Shown here: positions 37,747 to 47,499 of the stretch, piece by piece | Position numbering within the stretch: the stretch's first letter is position 1 | Layout of the letters: every line of letters begins with the position of its first letter | DNA from: Acidobacteriota bacterium | Lineage (GTDB): Bacteria > Acidobacteriota > Vicinamibacteria > Vicinamibacterales > 2-12-FULL-66-21 | Assembly (NCBI GenBank): GCA_003222675.1 | Contig: QHWT01000040.1 | Coordinates: 1 to 64,000, forward strand | Length of the DNA stretch: 64,000 nucleotides | Direction: 5' to 3' | Made by a program: the position numbers and the translations under genes | Notes under the pieces: model-generated | The model's input: the letters and a program-made list of their open reading frames with translations, nothing else | The model's database searches: none | Told to the model about the DNA's origin: nothing

Positions 37747-38796
37747 GTGCCCCTGCCGGACGTCGATCGCTATCGTCCGGAAGATCGTCGCGCGGTCGAC
37801 GCGCTGTATCGCCGCGTCTTCGGCAACGACGCAGCCGACGCGAGCCGGCTTCGCTGGGAGTGGCAGTACCGCCGCAATCCGAACAATCCCGGCGGAGAGC
37901 CCGAGATCTGGATCGCGCGGGAGGGACGCGCCATCATCGGCCAGTATGCGACGATGCCCGTGCGCCTCGACGTGAAGGGACGCGAGGTGCGAGGATCGTG
38001 GGGCATGGACGTGATGGTCGCGCCGGAGCGGCAGCGCCGAGGCCTCGGCGAAGTTCTCTTCCGCACCTGGGATCGCAACGTCGGCGCGTCGCTCGGCCTC
38101 GGCCTGTCGGACGCCTCGTACCGCCTGTTCCAGAAGCTCGGCTGGCCAGACGTCGGTCCCGTGCCCTGCCTGGTCAAACCGCTGACGCGACGCGCGTTCC
38201 GCCACCCGCGCTGGCCGATGCCGATCAACCGGCTGATCTCGGCCGTCACGTGGCCGTTCGTGGTGATCATCGCGCGCGCGCGCCCGCTCCGGGCGGAAGT
38301 ACGAATGGTCCAGCGGTTCGACGACAGCTTCACGCGGCTCTGGGAGAAGCTCGCCGGCAAGTTCGACCTGGCCGTCCGACGCGACGCGGCGTACTTGAAC
38401 TGGAAATTCGTCGGCGCGCCGCACGTCCGCTACTCGCTCGCCGCGCTGCTGCGCGAAGGGCAGACCGCGGGCTACGCAGTTTACCGTCACCTGCACGAAC
38501 CTCGAGGCCGGGTCACGCTGCTCGTCGACTTTCTCGCCGATCCGGAAGACGAGGAAGGATTCGAGACGCTGCTGCGATGGGTTGACCGTGAGGCGCGCCA
38601 CGAGGACTCCGATAAGATCCGCGCGTTCGCGATGCATGCCGGCTTTCGGCACCTGATGCGGCGTTCGGGGTACTTCCAGGTCAAGTCGACGATGGAGTTC
38701 GTCGTCAAGGTGAATGGCGCCGATGTCGCCCCGGATTTCTACGAGCACACCGACGCGTGGCACGTGACGCTGGGGGATTCTGATCAAGATAGGTGA
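37747..38796 (+). CDS. GNAT-family acetyltransferase
   Basis: GQYATMPVRLDVKGREVRGSWGMDVMVAPERQRRGLGEVLFRTW acetyl-CoA binding motif. Confidence 0.75.
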   Translation: MPLPDVDRYRPEDRRAVDALYRRVFGNDAADASRLRWEWQYRRNPNNPGGEPEIWIAREGRAIIGQYATMPVRLDVKGREVRGSWGMDVMVAPERQRRGLGEVLFRTWDRNVGASLGLGLSDASYRLFQKLGWPDVGPVPCLVKPLTRRAFRHPRWPMPINRLISAVTWPFVVIIARARPLRAEVRMVQRFDDSFTRLWEKLAGKFDLAVRRDAAYLNWKFVGAPHVRYSLAALLREGQTAGYAVYRHLHEPRGRVTLLVDFLADPEDEEGFETLLRWVDREARHEDSDKIRAFAMHAGFRHLMRRSGYFQVKSTMEFVVKVNGADVAPDFYEHTDAWHVTLGDSDQDR

Positions 38797-38799
38797 GGT

Positions 38800-38950
38800 T
38801 GAGGGAGGACGGAGGACGGAAAATACAGAATGCAGATCTCCGACGACCGACAGCCGGCCTCTGACAGCCGTCAACCGTCCTCCGACTCCTCCGACAACCG
38901 ACGTCCGGGAACCGACCGGCAACCGCCCTCCGGCAATCGTCCTCCGACAA
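38800..38950. repeat. Inverted heptamer array (AGGACGG arm / CNNCCGA arm)
   Basis: GGAGGACGGAGGACGG ... TCTCCGA CGACCGA CAGCCGG CCTCTGA CAGCCGT CAACCGT CCTCCGA CTCCTCCGA CAACCGA CGTCCGG. Confidence 0.8.
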
Positions 38951-38954
38951 CGAC

Positions 38955-39971
38955 ATGCATTTACTCGTAGGCATCGATACAGAAGGCGACAACCAGTGGG
39001 ACGCGGCCGCGCGCGCCAACCAGCGGTTCGAGAACATCTACGCGCTGCCGCGGCTGCATGCGCTGTTCGCGCGGCACGGTCTCAGGCCGACCTACGTGAT
39101 CACGTATCCCGTAGCGGTCGATCCGCGGTCGGTAGACGTGTTACGCCGGCTGAAAGCGAGCGGCGACTGCGAGATCGGCGCGCATCATCACGCCTGGGAG
39201 ACGCCACCCTGCACCGCCGAGGACGTGAAGCGGCATCCATACGCGTCCAACCTGTCGCTCGCGCAATTCGAGCAGCAGCTCGCGGCACTGACCGACGCGA
39301 TAGGCGCCGCCGTTGGCGAACGTCCCGTCTCGTATCGATCGGGCCGGTTCGGGTTCTCCGCCGCACACGTCGCCTCGCTCGAGCGGCTCGGGTACCAGAT
39401 CGAATCGAGCGTTGCCCCGCTGTTCTATGAGGCGCACAAGAACGGGCCGGACTTCGTCGAGGCCCCGCTCCGGCCCTACTTCCTCGCGTACGACAACGCG
39501 ACGTCACCGGGTACGAGCCAGCTGCTCGAGGTGCCGCTGTCGGCTGCGTTGAACCGCCGGCTGCCGCGCCGCCTGCAGTTCCTTTATGCACGCGCGCCGC
39601 GCAACTACATGACGAAACGCGTGCTCCGAAAGCTCGGCATCGCGTACGTGCGGTGGCTGCGTCCGTCGTACTCGTCGCTCGACGACATGATCGCGCTCGC
39701 GACCGAGCTCGCGCGCGCAGGTGAGCCGGTCCTCAACCTCCTCTTCCATTCGAGCGAGGCCATCGTCGGCGGGAGCCCCTACAACAGGACCGCTTCGGAA
39801 CTGGCGGCATTTTGTAATCGGTTGGAGCAGTTCTTCGCATTCGCGACCGGTCCGCTGAACGCCCGACCCGCGACATTCGCCGAATTCCGCCGCGCGTATC
39901 TGACGCCCCATGGCTCACGGCTTCTGAACGGCGGCCCTGAAGGTCCGCCCTACAGCGCACTGCACCCGTAG
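38955..39971 (+). CDS. Polysaccharide deacetylase-like protein (NodB fold)
   Basis: LLVGIDTEGDNQWD; EIGAHHHAWETPPCT; YRSGRFGF; C-terminal NGGPEGPPYSALHP is repeat-encoded. Confidence 0.8.
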   Translation: MHLLVGIDTEGDNQWDAAARANQRFENIYALPRLHALFARHGLRPTYVITYPVAVDPRSVDVLRRLKASGDCEIGAHHHAWETPPCTAEDVKRHPYASNLSLAQFEQQLAALTDAIGAAVGERPVSYRSGRFGFSAAHVASLERLGYQIESSVAPLFYEAHKNGPDFVEAPLRPYFLAYDNATSPGTSQLLEVPLSAALNRRLPRRLQFLYARAPRNYMTKRVLRKLGIAYVRWLRPSYSSLDDMIALATELARAGEPVLNLLFHSSEAIVGGSPYNRTASELAAFCNRLEQFFAFATGPLNARPATFAEFRRAYLTPHGSRLLNGGPEGPPYSALHP

Positions 39972-39991
39972 GCCGGGTCTTTAGACCCGGC
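39930..39991. repeat. Two-hairpin composite element, copy 1
   Basis: GGCGGCCCTGAAGGTCCGCC + spacer + GGCCGGGTCTTTAGACCCGGC. Confidence 0.85.
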
Positions 39992-39996
39992 ACCAC

Positions 39997-40033
39997 GAGC
40001 CACCATGAGCCCTGACTCCTGAGCCCTAAGCCG
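39997..40033. repeat. Heptamer array, unit TGAGCCC
   Basis: ATGAGCCC TGACTCC TGAGCCC TAAGCCG between CDSs. Confidence 0.65.
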
Positions 40034-40035
40034 CT

Positions 40036-41187
40036 TTGATGCGTATCGTCCACATCACCCCTCACCTTCCTCCCGACCAGGCGGCGAACGCGTTGCTGCC
40101 GTACCACCTCGGCGAATGGGCGGTCGCGCGGGGCGACAGCGTGCACTACATCGCGCATCCACCGGCAGCAGCACGACCGATGTCTCTGCCGGGGCCGGTG
40201 AAGTGGATCCCCAGAAGGCGCAGCGATTGGCTCCAGCGATGGCTGCGTCTCGGTTCCATCGCGAACGCGAGGCGCATTCTACGTGAGGCGCGTCCCGTCA
40301 TTGACCGGGCTGATATCGTTCACGTGCATAGCAACGGCTTGCTTTCGGAGCTGGGCGCGGCTCTCGCCGTCAGGCACCGCAAGCCCTTCGTGATCACGCT
40401 GTACGGGACGGAGATCTGGCACTACAGGCCAAAGCGATTCGGGCCTGACCTCTTCACGCGGGCGTATCGCGCGGCAGGCGCGGTGACGTTCTACAGCGAT
40501 CGTCTCCTGCTGCGCGCGCGCGAGCTCGGCCTCGGGCGGCCGCAGTGCCACGTGATCTACCCATCGGTCGCGCCCGCGTTCGCGTTTCACGACGAACGAT
40601 CGCAGCTGAACGAACGACAGGCACTGGGACTGCCGCACCGGCACCTGCTCGTGAATGTGAAGCGGCTGCATCCGCTCGCCGGCCAACGGTTCCTCATCGA
40701 GGCGATGGGTGACGTGGTGCGCGAGCATCCGGACATCCGCCTCGTGATCTGCGGCACGGGCGCACTCCTTGCCGAGCTCCAGAGTGTGGCACGATCGGCA
40801 GGCGTGGAGCGGCACATCACGTTTGCCGGACTCGTGGACAACACGACGGTCGCGCGGTACACCGCTGCCGCCGATCTGTTCGTGCTGCCATCGTTGCTCG
40901 AGGCGCTGCCCACGGTCGCCGTCGAAGCGCTCGCGTGTGGCACGCCTGTGCTCTCGTCCGACAACCCCGGCGGACTGGAGCTGAACGATGTGTTCGGAGC
41001 GGACGTGGAGATCGTACCGCGGGAAGACTGGCAGGCGCTCGCGAATGCGATACGCGCGCGGCTCCGGCAGAAACGCCGGACGCTGCCGTCGACGCGTGCG
41101 ATCGTCGAGGCGCGGTTTCGCGCCGACGCGGTCGCCGCCCAGTATTGGGAGGTCTACGCGCGCGCGGCTGCGGGAGAGCCGGAGTGA
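40036..41187 (+). CDS. GT4-type glycosyltransferase
   Basis: MRIVHITPHLPPDQAANALLPYHLGEWA; VNVKRLHPLAGQRFLIEAMGDVV; EALPTVAVEALACGTPVLSSDNPGG. Confidence 0.88.
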   Translation: MMRIVHITPHLPPDQAANALLPYHLGEWAVARGDSVHYIAHPPAAARPMSLPGPVKWIPRRRSDWLQRWLRLGSIANARRILREARPVIDRADIVHVHSNGLLSELGAALAVRHRKPFVITLYGTEIWHYRPKRFGPDLFTRAYRAAGAVTFYSDRLLLRARELGLGRPQCHVIYPSVAPAFAFHDERSQLNERQALGLPHRHLLVNVKRLHPLAGQRFLIEAMGDVVREHPDIRLVICGTGALLAELQSVARSAGVERHITFAGLVDNTTVARYTAAADLFVLPSLLEALPTVAVEALACGTPVLSSDNPGGLELNDVFGADVEIVPREDWQALANAIRARLRQKRRTLPSTRAIVEARFRADAVAAQYWEVYARAAAGEPE

Positions 41188-43073
41188 TTCGCGCGCTGGG
41201 ACGCGCCGGCGCCGCGGGCACGTTGAGCGCGCTCCTCGCAGCGGCCTGGCTCGCCGTGTGGTACGCGTGGCATGCTGCGCTCACAATCGATTTGAATACA
41301 GATCCGCCGAGTCTCGTCTCCGGGATCTATCCTGCGGAGCACAACGACGAGGCACGTCTGACCTTCGCCTGGACGAAGCAGGACGTGATGATCCACCTGC
41401 CGGGAGTCGACCGGCGCGTGGAGTGGACGTTGAGCCTGCGTGTGCGCGGCGCACGGGCCGTCGCGGCAGAAAACCCGCGACTCGACGTGTTCGCCGATGG
41501 CGCTCCCGTCGGCGGGCGGCAGCTCAGGGCGGAGTTCGACGACATCGCGATTGCAATCCCCGCGCGTCCGGAACGGCGCCGCGGTCTCGTGATTGCCCTG
41601 CACAGTTCGAGAACGTTCGTGCCCGGACCCTCCGATCCGCGGCCGCTCGGCGTGATGCTCGATCGGATTACGCTCGCACCTTCGGGCGCCGTGCTCGCGC
41701 CGCGCGGCGCTATCGCGGGCGCCGCGATTTCTGCGGGAGCGATGGCGGCCGCCATCGCGCTGCTCGGCGTGACGGCTGGATCCGCGGTCATTGCGGCTGT
41801 GCTGGTCAGCGCGGGCGATGCCGCGGTGATTGCGCGCGGGTTCGGCCCGTTTACGGATTTCCCCCGCCTCGCCATCATCCTGGGCTGCGCGATTGGCTTC
41901 GCGCTCGTGCTGATTGCCTGGGCCACCGAGCGCCTGCACGGCCAGCCGCTCCGCAATACGGCGCGGTTCGCCGCGGGGTTTTCCGCCTGCGCCCTCTTCC
42001 TCAAGCTGCTCGTGCTGCTGCATCCGGACATGCCGGTCGGAGACACGCTGTTCCAGGCCCACCGCTTTCAGGCTGTCCTTCGCGGCAACCTGTTCTTCAC
42101 GTCGATCGCGCCCGGAGGCTATTCGTTTCCGTACTCGCCAGGGCTCTACATCTTCGCGGCGCCGTTCGCCCGATTCGTGCACTGGGGTTCAGCCCACCTG
42201 ACGCTCCTGCGCGTGATCGTCTGCAGCGCTGATGCAGTCGCCGCGGTGCTGTTGTATCGAGCCGTGATCCACGCGTGGGGCGATCGACTCACAGCCGCGA
42301 TTGCCGTCGCGCTCTACCAGCTCCTCCCGATCGGTTTCGCGGTGATCGCCACCGGGAATCTCACGAACGCGTTCGCGCAGTCGCTGGCCGTCGCCGCGTT
42401 CGTGGTCATGAGCTCTGCCGCGCTGCGCGTCGAGCGCCCATTGGCGCTCGTCCTGCTCGTCGTGCTGCTCGCGGCGGCATATCTGTCGCACACGAGCACG
42501 CTGGCGATCCTGTTCGTCGCGACGATCTGTATCGCGGCCTTCTTTCGTCTGCGTGGCGGCCCTGCGCTTCGATCGCCTTCTGCCGCGGTGCTCGCCGCAA
42601 CCGCCATTGCATCGGTGCTCGCGATCGTCTTGTACTACGGACATTTCATGGCGACATATCGCTCGGAGTTCAACCGGCTGTCCGGGGAAGCGGCGTCCGC
42701 CGCGGTGGACGCCGGCGGGCGCACGATTGGCGATCGATTGCGCATTGTTCCGTTCTACGTGAAAAATTATTTCGGCGTATCGGCGATTCTGTTGTCCGCG
42801 CTCGGCTGCTCGTGGATGCGGACGCTTCGCGATCGGCTCGCGCTGACGATCTGGGGATGGGGACTGTCGTGCGCGGTGTTCATGGCAATCGGCATTCTCA
42901 CGCCGATGGATGTGCGGTATTACCTTGCTGTCGTTCCCGCGATCGCGCTGACGGCGGCCTACGGCGCGTCGCACGCGTGGCAACTGAGCGCGGCGTGGCG
43001 TGGCGCCGCCGTCCTCCTGTTGGCCGGCGCGATCGCCGCCGGGATCAACCGCTGGTGGAGCGCGTTAGGATAA
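41184..43073 (+). CDS. Polytopic membrane protein of unknown function
   Basis: N-terminal TM, beta-rich extracytoplasmic segment, then many TM helices; GTG start overlapping the previous stop. Confidence 0.6.
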   Translation: MIRALGRAGAAGTLSALLAAAWLAVWYAWHAALTIDLNTDPPSLVSGIYPAEHNDEARLTFAWTKQDVMIHLPGVDRRVEWTLSLRVRGARAVAAENPRLDVFADGAPVGGRQLRAEFDDIAIAIPARPERRRGLVIALHSSRTFVPGPSDPRPLGVMLDRITLAPSGAVLAPRGAIAGAAISAGAMAAAIALLGVTAGSAVIAAVLVSAGDAAVIARGFGPFTDFPRLAIILGCAIGFALVLIAWATERLHGQPLRNTARFAAGFSACALFLKLLVLLHPDMPVGDTLFQAHRFQAVLRGNLFFTSIAPGGYSFPYSPGLYIFAAPFARFVHWGSAHLTLLRVIVCSADAVAAVLLYRAVIHAWGDRLTAAIAVALYQLLPIGFAVIATGNLTNAFAQSLAVAAFVVMSSAALRVERPLALVLLVVLLAAAYLSHTSTLAILFVATICIAAFFRLRGGPALRSPSAAVLAATAIASVLAIVLYYGHFMATYRSEFNRLSGEAASAAVDAGGRTIGDRLRIVPFYVKNYFGVSAILLSALGCSWMRTLRDRLALTIWGWGLSCAVFMAIGILTPMDVRYYLAVVPAIALTAAYGASHAWQLSAAWRGAAVLLLAGAIAAGINRWWSALG

Positions 43074-43077
43074 GGGC

Positions 43078-43533
43078 ATGACACTGTACGATCGCATCAC
43101 CCACGACATCGCCGCGGCGATGAAGGCCCGTGAGCAGGGCCGTCTGTCGGCCCTGCGTATGGCCAAGGCCGCTTTGATGAACGCGAGCGTGTCGAAAGGT
43201 CGGGATCTCGAGGAGGCGGAGGCGCAGCAGGTCCTCGCGGGACTGATCAAGCAGCGACGGGACTCGATCGAACAATTTCGTGCGGCAGGACGGAACGATC
43301 TGGCTGACCGCGAGACAGCCGAGATCGGCGTCCTCGAGCGCTATGCGCCGCCGGCCGCCAGCGCGGACGATATCGCCGGCGCCCTGGATGCGGCAATCGT
43401 GGAAACCGGCGCCAGCACTCCGAAAGACATGGGTCGCGTGATGAAAGCGGTGATGAACGCCCTGAGCGGGAAGACGGTGGATGGAAAGGCGGTGAACGAG
43501 CTCGTCAGGAAAAAACTTTCGGGCGGGACGTGA
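43078..43533 (+). CDS. yqeY: GatB/YqeY domain protein
   Basis: MTLYDRITHDIAAAMKAREQGRLSALRMAKAALMNASVSKG; ASTPKDMGRVMKAVMNALSGKTVDGKAVNELVRKKL. Confidence 0.92.
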   Translation: MTLYDRITHDIAAAMKAREQGRLSALRMAKAALMNASVSKGRDLEEAEAQQVLAGLIKQRRDSIEQFRAAGRNDLADRETAEIGVLERYAPPAASADDIAGALDAAIVETGASTPKDMGRVMKAVMNALSGKTVDGKAVNELVRKKLSGGT

Positions 43534-43622
43534 CTGACATGGGGCTCCGCCCCAAACCCCGGCTCGGTCGCTCGCGGACCCCTCCGTCCCGCTCCGCTCC
43601 CTCGCAGGCGCGCCGTGCGCGC

Positions 43623-43689
43623 CTAGCCTGTTATGCGGCTCGCTCGGTGCGAGGACACAATTCTCGTTGTGAGCCGCATAACGGGCTAG
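43623..43689. repeat. 19-bp inverted repeat with 29-nt loop
   Basis: CTAGCCTGTTATGCGGCTC (43623-43641) and GAGCCGCATAACGGGCTAG (43671-43689), 18/19 complementary. Confidence 0.85.
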
Positions 43690-43769
43690 CCCGGCAAACT
43701 TTTTTGCCGGGTCGCCGTCTAATCTTTCGAAAGGCAACGCACAAGCCTCTCATCCATCCTCCATGGGAG

Positions 43770-43799
43770 CCCCCGCCGAAAGACGGGGGTTCTTTTTTG
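43770..43799 (+). terminator. Rho-independent terminator-like hairpin
   Basis: CCCCCGCCGAAAGACGGGGGTTCTTTTTT; preceded by a second hairpin CCCGGCAAAC-TTTTTTGCCGGG (43690-43711). Confidence 0.75.
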
Positions 43800-43829
43800 T
43801 ACTCCTTTCCTTCGGCAGTGCTGAAAACC

Positions 43830-43892
43830 CTCAATGTCAAATGCCGAATGCCGTCGGAGTGGGCATTTGGCAGGTGGCATTCAGCATTGACA
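43830..43892. repeat. Inverted heptamer array
   Basis: CTCAATG TCAAATG CCGAATG CC ... GGGCATT TGGCAGG TGGCATT CAGCATT GAC; arms mutually complementary with 7-bp period. Confidence 0.75.
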
Positions 43893-43980
43893 GGCTACAG
43901 CCGAGTGTCCGCAGTGGTCGAATGCGAACGCTCTGCGATTCCGGACAGATCGGACCCGTGTGCTACGCTCGCACCAGCGC

Positions 43981-45570
43981 ATGAGCACACGCCTCGTACG
44001 ATCGGCCGGCCTCATTGGCGCGGCCACGATGACGAGTCGCGTGCTCGGCGTCGTCCGCGAAACCGTCCTCGCCGCGCTCTTCGGCGCGGGCAACGACATG
44101 GACGCCTTCAACGTGGCGTTCCGAATCCCCAACCTGCTGCGCGACCTCTTCGCCGAAGGCGCTATGAGTGCGGCGTTCGTCGCCACGTTCACACGCCACC
44201 TCGCCACCCGCGGGCGCGCAGCCGCATGGCGCCTCGGCAACCTTGTAATGAACGCGCTGGTCGCGATTACGGTCCTCTGCGTCGTGGGAGCGTGGGTGTT
44301 CGCTCCCGGCATCGTGCGCGCGATCGCGCCTGAATACGCGGCGATCCCGGGCAAGCTGGATCTGACGATCATCCTCACGCGGATCATGCTGCCGTTCATC
44401 CCGTTGGTGGCCTTGAGCGTTGCCATGATGGGGATGCTCAACTCGCTGCGGCGGTTTTTCGTTCCTGCCCTTTCTCCCGCCATGTTCAACGTCGCGACGA
44501 TCGCGGCGGCGTTCACGATCGTGCCGCTGATGCCGCGGCTCGGATGGCCACGCATCGCGGGGATCGCCATCGGTACACTGATCGGCGGCCTCGGACAGAT
44601 CGTGTTGCAGTGGCCCGTGCTGAGACGCGAGGGCTGGCGCTACGCGCCCGTGCTGGAGAACCGCGATCCCGGCCTCCGGGAGGTGCTGCTGCTGATGGCG
44701 CCGGGGACACTTGGTCTCGCTGCGGTGCAGGTGAATGTATTCGTGAACACCGTTCTCGCCACCGGTGAAGGGACAGGCGCCGTCTCGTGGCTCAACTATG
44801 CGTTCAGGATTATGTACCTGCCGATCGGCCTGTTCGGTGCATCGATCGGCACCGCCGCGCTGCCGGAGATCGCGCGGCATGCCGCAGTCGAAGACCTCGC
44901 GGGCATGCGCCGCACCGTGTCGGGCGCGCTGCGCCTGATGCTGATGTTGAACATTCCGGCGACCGTGGGTCTCCTGCTCCTCGCACACCCGATCGTGGCG
45001 ATGCTGCTCGAGCGTGGACGTTTCGGTCCGGCCGACAGCGCAGCCACGGCAGCGGCGCTGATGTGTTATGCGCCGGGGCTGATTGGATATTCCACGGTGA
45101 AGATCGCCTCGCCAAGCTTCTACTCGCTGCGCGACAGCCGGACGCCCGTGATCGCGAGCGCGGTGGCCGTGGCAACGAACCTCGCACTGAACCTCACGCT
45201 CGTGCGCGTCCTCGGATTCCAAGGCCTCGCGCTCGGCACCGCCATGGCCGCGATCGTGAACGCCGCGATCCTGCTCGTGTGGCTGCGACGACGGCTTGGT
45301 GGGCTCGATGGGCGACGAAACGCGCAGGCCGTCGCGGCAATCGTCGCGGCGTCTGCCGCGATGGGCCTCGCGGTGTGGCTCACGCAGCACGCGCTTGAGG
45401 GCATCATCGCCGGCCGGGGCACACTCGTCCGCGCGGTTCGTGTGTTCACGTCGATTGGCGCCGGCATGATCGTCCTGACGGGGGCGGCGCGCCTGCTCCG
45501 GATCGAGGAATTCAACGAAGCGCTCGGCCGCGTGACCTCGCGGGCGACTGACGGGCTGCCGCGTGGCTAG
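43981..45570 (+). CDS. murJ: Lipid II flippase MurJ (MviN)
   Basis: SAGLIGAATMTSRVLGVVRETVLAALFGAGNDMDAFNVAFRIPNLLRDLFAEGAMSAAFVATF. Confidence 0.94.
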   Translation: MSTRLVRSAGLIGAATMTSRVLGVVRETVLAALFGAGNDMDAFNVAFRIPNLLRDLFAEGAMSAAFVATFTRHLATRGRAAAWRLGNLVMNALVAITVLCVVGAWVFAPGIVRAIAPEYAAIPGKLDLTIILTRIMLPFIPLVALSVAMMGMLNSLRRFFVPALSPAMFNVATIAAAFTIVPLMPRLGWPRIAGIAIGTLIGGLGQIVLQWPVLRREGWRYAPVLENRDPGLREVLLLMAPGTLGLAAVQVNVFVNTVLATGEGTGAVSWLNYAFRIMYLPIGLFGASIGTAALPEIARHAAVEDLAGMRRTVSGALRLMLMLNIPATVGLLLLAHPIVAMLLERGRFGPADSAATAAALMCYAPGLIGYSTVKIASPSFYSLRDSRTPVIASAVAVATNLALNLTLVRVLGFQGLALGTAMAAIVNAAILLVWLRRRLGGLDGRRNAQAVAAIVAASAAMGLAVWLTQHALEGIIAGRGTLVRAVRVFTSIGAGMIVLTGAARLLRIEEFNEALGRVTSRATDGLPRG

Positions 45571-46738
45571 CGTGCGCATTCATCCCACCGTGCTGCTGAT
45601 GGCGAGCGCGCACATGGTGGTCGATGGCTACGGCAATATCTACGCGCCGCTTCTGCCGCTGCTCATCCCGAAGCTCGGCCTCACGCTTGCCGCGGCCGGC
45701 ACCTTGACGATGCTGTATCAGATGTCGGCGTCGGTGGCGCAGGTGGGGTTCGGCCATCTCGCGGACCGCTGGCGTCCGCGACTGCTCGTCATGGCGGGAC
45801 CGATCATCTCGGTGTCGATCCTCGGCCTCGTGGGGATCGCGCCGTCCATTCCACTCCTTGCCGCGACGCTGATCGTGGGCGGACTCGGTGGCGCGGCATT
45901 TCATCCTCCGGCGGCCGCACTGGCCCACCGCCTCGGCGGCAGTCAGCCGGGCCTGGCCATGTCGGTGCACATCACGGGAGGCACGCTTGGCTTTTCGTTG
46001 GGGCCGTTGCTGTTCGCGCCGGTTGCGCAGCGTTTCGGGCTCGCGTGGACGCCGCTGCTCGTGGTCCCGGGCTTGCTCGTGATCGCCTTCTTCCTTTCGC
46101 GCGTGCCGCCAATTCCGTTACATACCGATTCGATCGCCGGCTTCGGTGCGCTGCGGCCGTACGCCAGGCCGTTGTCGCTTCTCTATTTGATCGTCGTCTT
46201 CCGGACACTGACGTCGCTGGCATTTGCCACGTTCGTTCCTGTGATGTTGACGCGGCGCGGCATGACGCTCGGACAGGCAGGCGCCGCCGTCGCTTTGTAT
46301 CTGTTCGCGAGCGGCCTCGGCGGACTCTTTGGAGGGCCGGCGGCAGACCGGTTCGGCGCGCGACGCGTGATCGCATTGTCGCTCGTGCTCTCCACTCCAT
46401 TCCTTCTCGCCGCGCCGCTGCTGTCGGGTTGGCTCTTCCTGACGATGCTCGCCCTCGGCGGATTCTTTCTGCAGTCGACGCTCCCCGTGAACGTGACGTT
46501 CGGCCAGGCGCTCGCGCCGGTGAGCGCCGCAACGGTGTCGTCCCTGATGATGGGATTCGCCTGGGGCACCGGCGGATTGAGCGCGCCGCTCGTCGGTCTG
46601 ATTGCTGACAGGTTTGGGATCGAGTCCACGCTCGTCGGGCTCGCGTGTGTGCCGGTGGTCGCTGCGGTGTTTGCGCTTCCGTTGCCCTCGAGCACAAATG
46701 GGGCGCGGATTTTGCGAGAAGGGGGTGTGGTACGATAG
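45563..46738 (+). CDS. MFS transporter (Fsr-like)
   Basis: 12-TM profile; HMVVDGYGNIYAPLLPLLIPKLGLTLAAAGTLTML. Confidence 0.82.
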   Translation: MASVRIHPTVLLMASAHMVVDGYGNIYAPLLPLLIPKLGLTLAAAGTLTMLYQMSASVAQVGFGHLADRWRPRLLVMAGPIISVSILGLVGIAPSIPLLAATLIVGGLGGAAFHPPAAALAHRLGGSQPGLAMSVHITGGTLGFSLGPLLFAPVAQRFGLAWTPLLVVPGLLVIAFFLSRVPPIPLHTDSIAGFGALRPYARPLSLLYLIVVFRTLTSLAFATFVPVMLTRRGMTLGQAGAAVALYLFASGLGGLFGGPAADRFGARRVIALSLVLSTPFLLAAPLLSGWLFLTMLALGGFFLQSTLPVNVTFGQALAPVSAATVSSLMMGFAWGTGGLSAPLVGLIADRFGIESTLVGLACVPVVAAVFALPLPSSTNGARILREGGVVR

Positions 46739-46757
46739 CTGTTCTGGACGCTCTGTA

Positions 46758-47498
46758 ATGCCCCGTCATCCTCGCGTTGCCAGTCTTACGTACGCCTTCG
46801 GCCCAGGCCCGATAACTCCCGCGGTCAAGTACCTGCTGTGGGCAAACATCGGCATGTTCCTCGCCACGTCGCTGTACGGTCCGTTGCGCGAATGGCTCGG
46901 CCTGGTGCCGGAGTACGTGATCCAGCGTCACTGGTTGTGGCAGCCGGCGACCTACCTGTTCGTGCACGGCGGAATCGTGCACATCCTCTTCAACATGCTT
47001 GCGCTGTGGATGTTCGGCGTCGAGCTCGAGCGCATGTGGGGCACGCGGTTCTTCGTCAAGTACTACGCAATCACCGGCATCGGCGCCGGCGTGCTGACCG
47101 TCGTCGTGTCACTGCTGCCGTTTCCAGCGACCCGTCACGTGTTTGGCGAGATCACGATCGGCGCGTCCGGCGCCATCTACGCGCTGCTCATCGCGTTCGC
47201 GCTCTATTATCCGCACCGGCCGATCCTGATGTTCATGCTCTTTCCGGTGCCCGCGAAATACTTCGTGATGATCATCGGCGCGATCTCGTTCCTGAATTCC
47301 GCGAGCGTGAATTCGCGGGTCGCCGAGTTCACGCACCTCGGCGGCCTGCTGATCGGGTATCTGTACCTGAAGGGGGGACGCGGAGGTTTCACCGCCGAAA
47401 TCAAATATCGCTACTTGAAGTGGAAGATGAACCGGCTCCGCCGCAAGTTCGACGTCTATTCCGGCGGCCGGTCCGACTGGGACCGGCGCGTTCACTGA
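46758..47498 (+). CDS. Rhomboid-family intramembrane serine protease
   Basis: ATYLFVHGGIVHILFNMLALWMFGVELE, GASGAIYALLIAF (GxSG), FTHLGGLLIGYLY (His). Confidence 0.9.
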   Translation: MPRHPRVASLTYAFGPGPITPAVKYLLWANIGMFLATSLYGPLREWLGLVPEYVIQRHWLWQPATYLFVHGGIVHILFNMLALWMFGVELERMWGTRFFVKYYAITGIGAGVLTVVVSLLPFPATRHVFGEITIGASGAIYALLIAFALYYPHRPILMFMLFPVPAKYFVMIIGAISFLNSASVNSRVAEFTHLGGLLIGYLYLKGGRGGFTAEIKYRYLKWKMNRLRRKFDVYSGGRSDWDRRVH

Positions 47499-47499
47499 C

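Noticed and set aside
36832-38922. 696-aa minus-strand ORF antisense to the methyltransferase and GNAT genes
   Set aside because: Spans two well-supported plus-strand genes; Arg/Asp/His-rich shadow translation.
43623-43689. Possible tRNA
   Set aside because: Single long stem with a 29-nt loop; no cloverleaf, no T-arm GTTCRA or CCA end.
43963-45579. 538-aa minus-strand ORF
   Set aside because: Exactly antisense to murJ; no domain motif.
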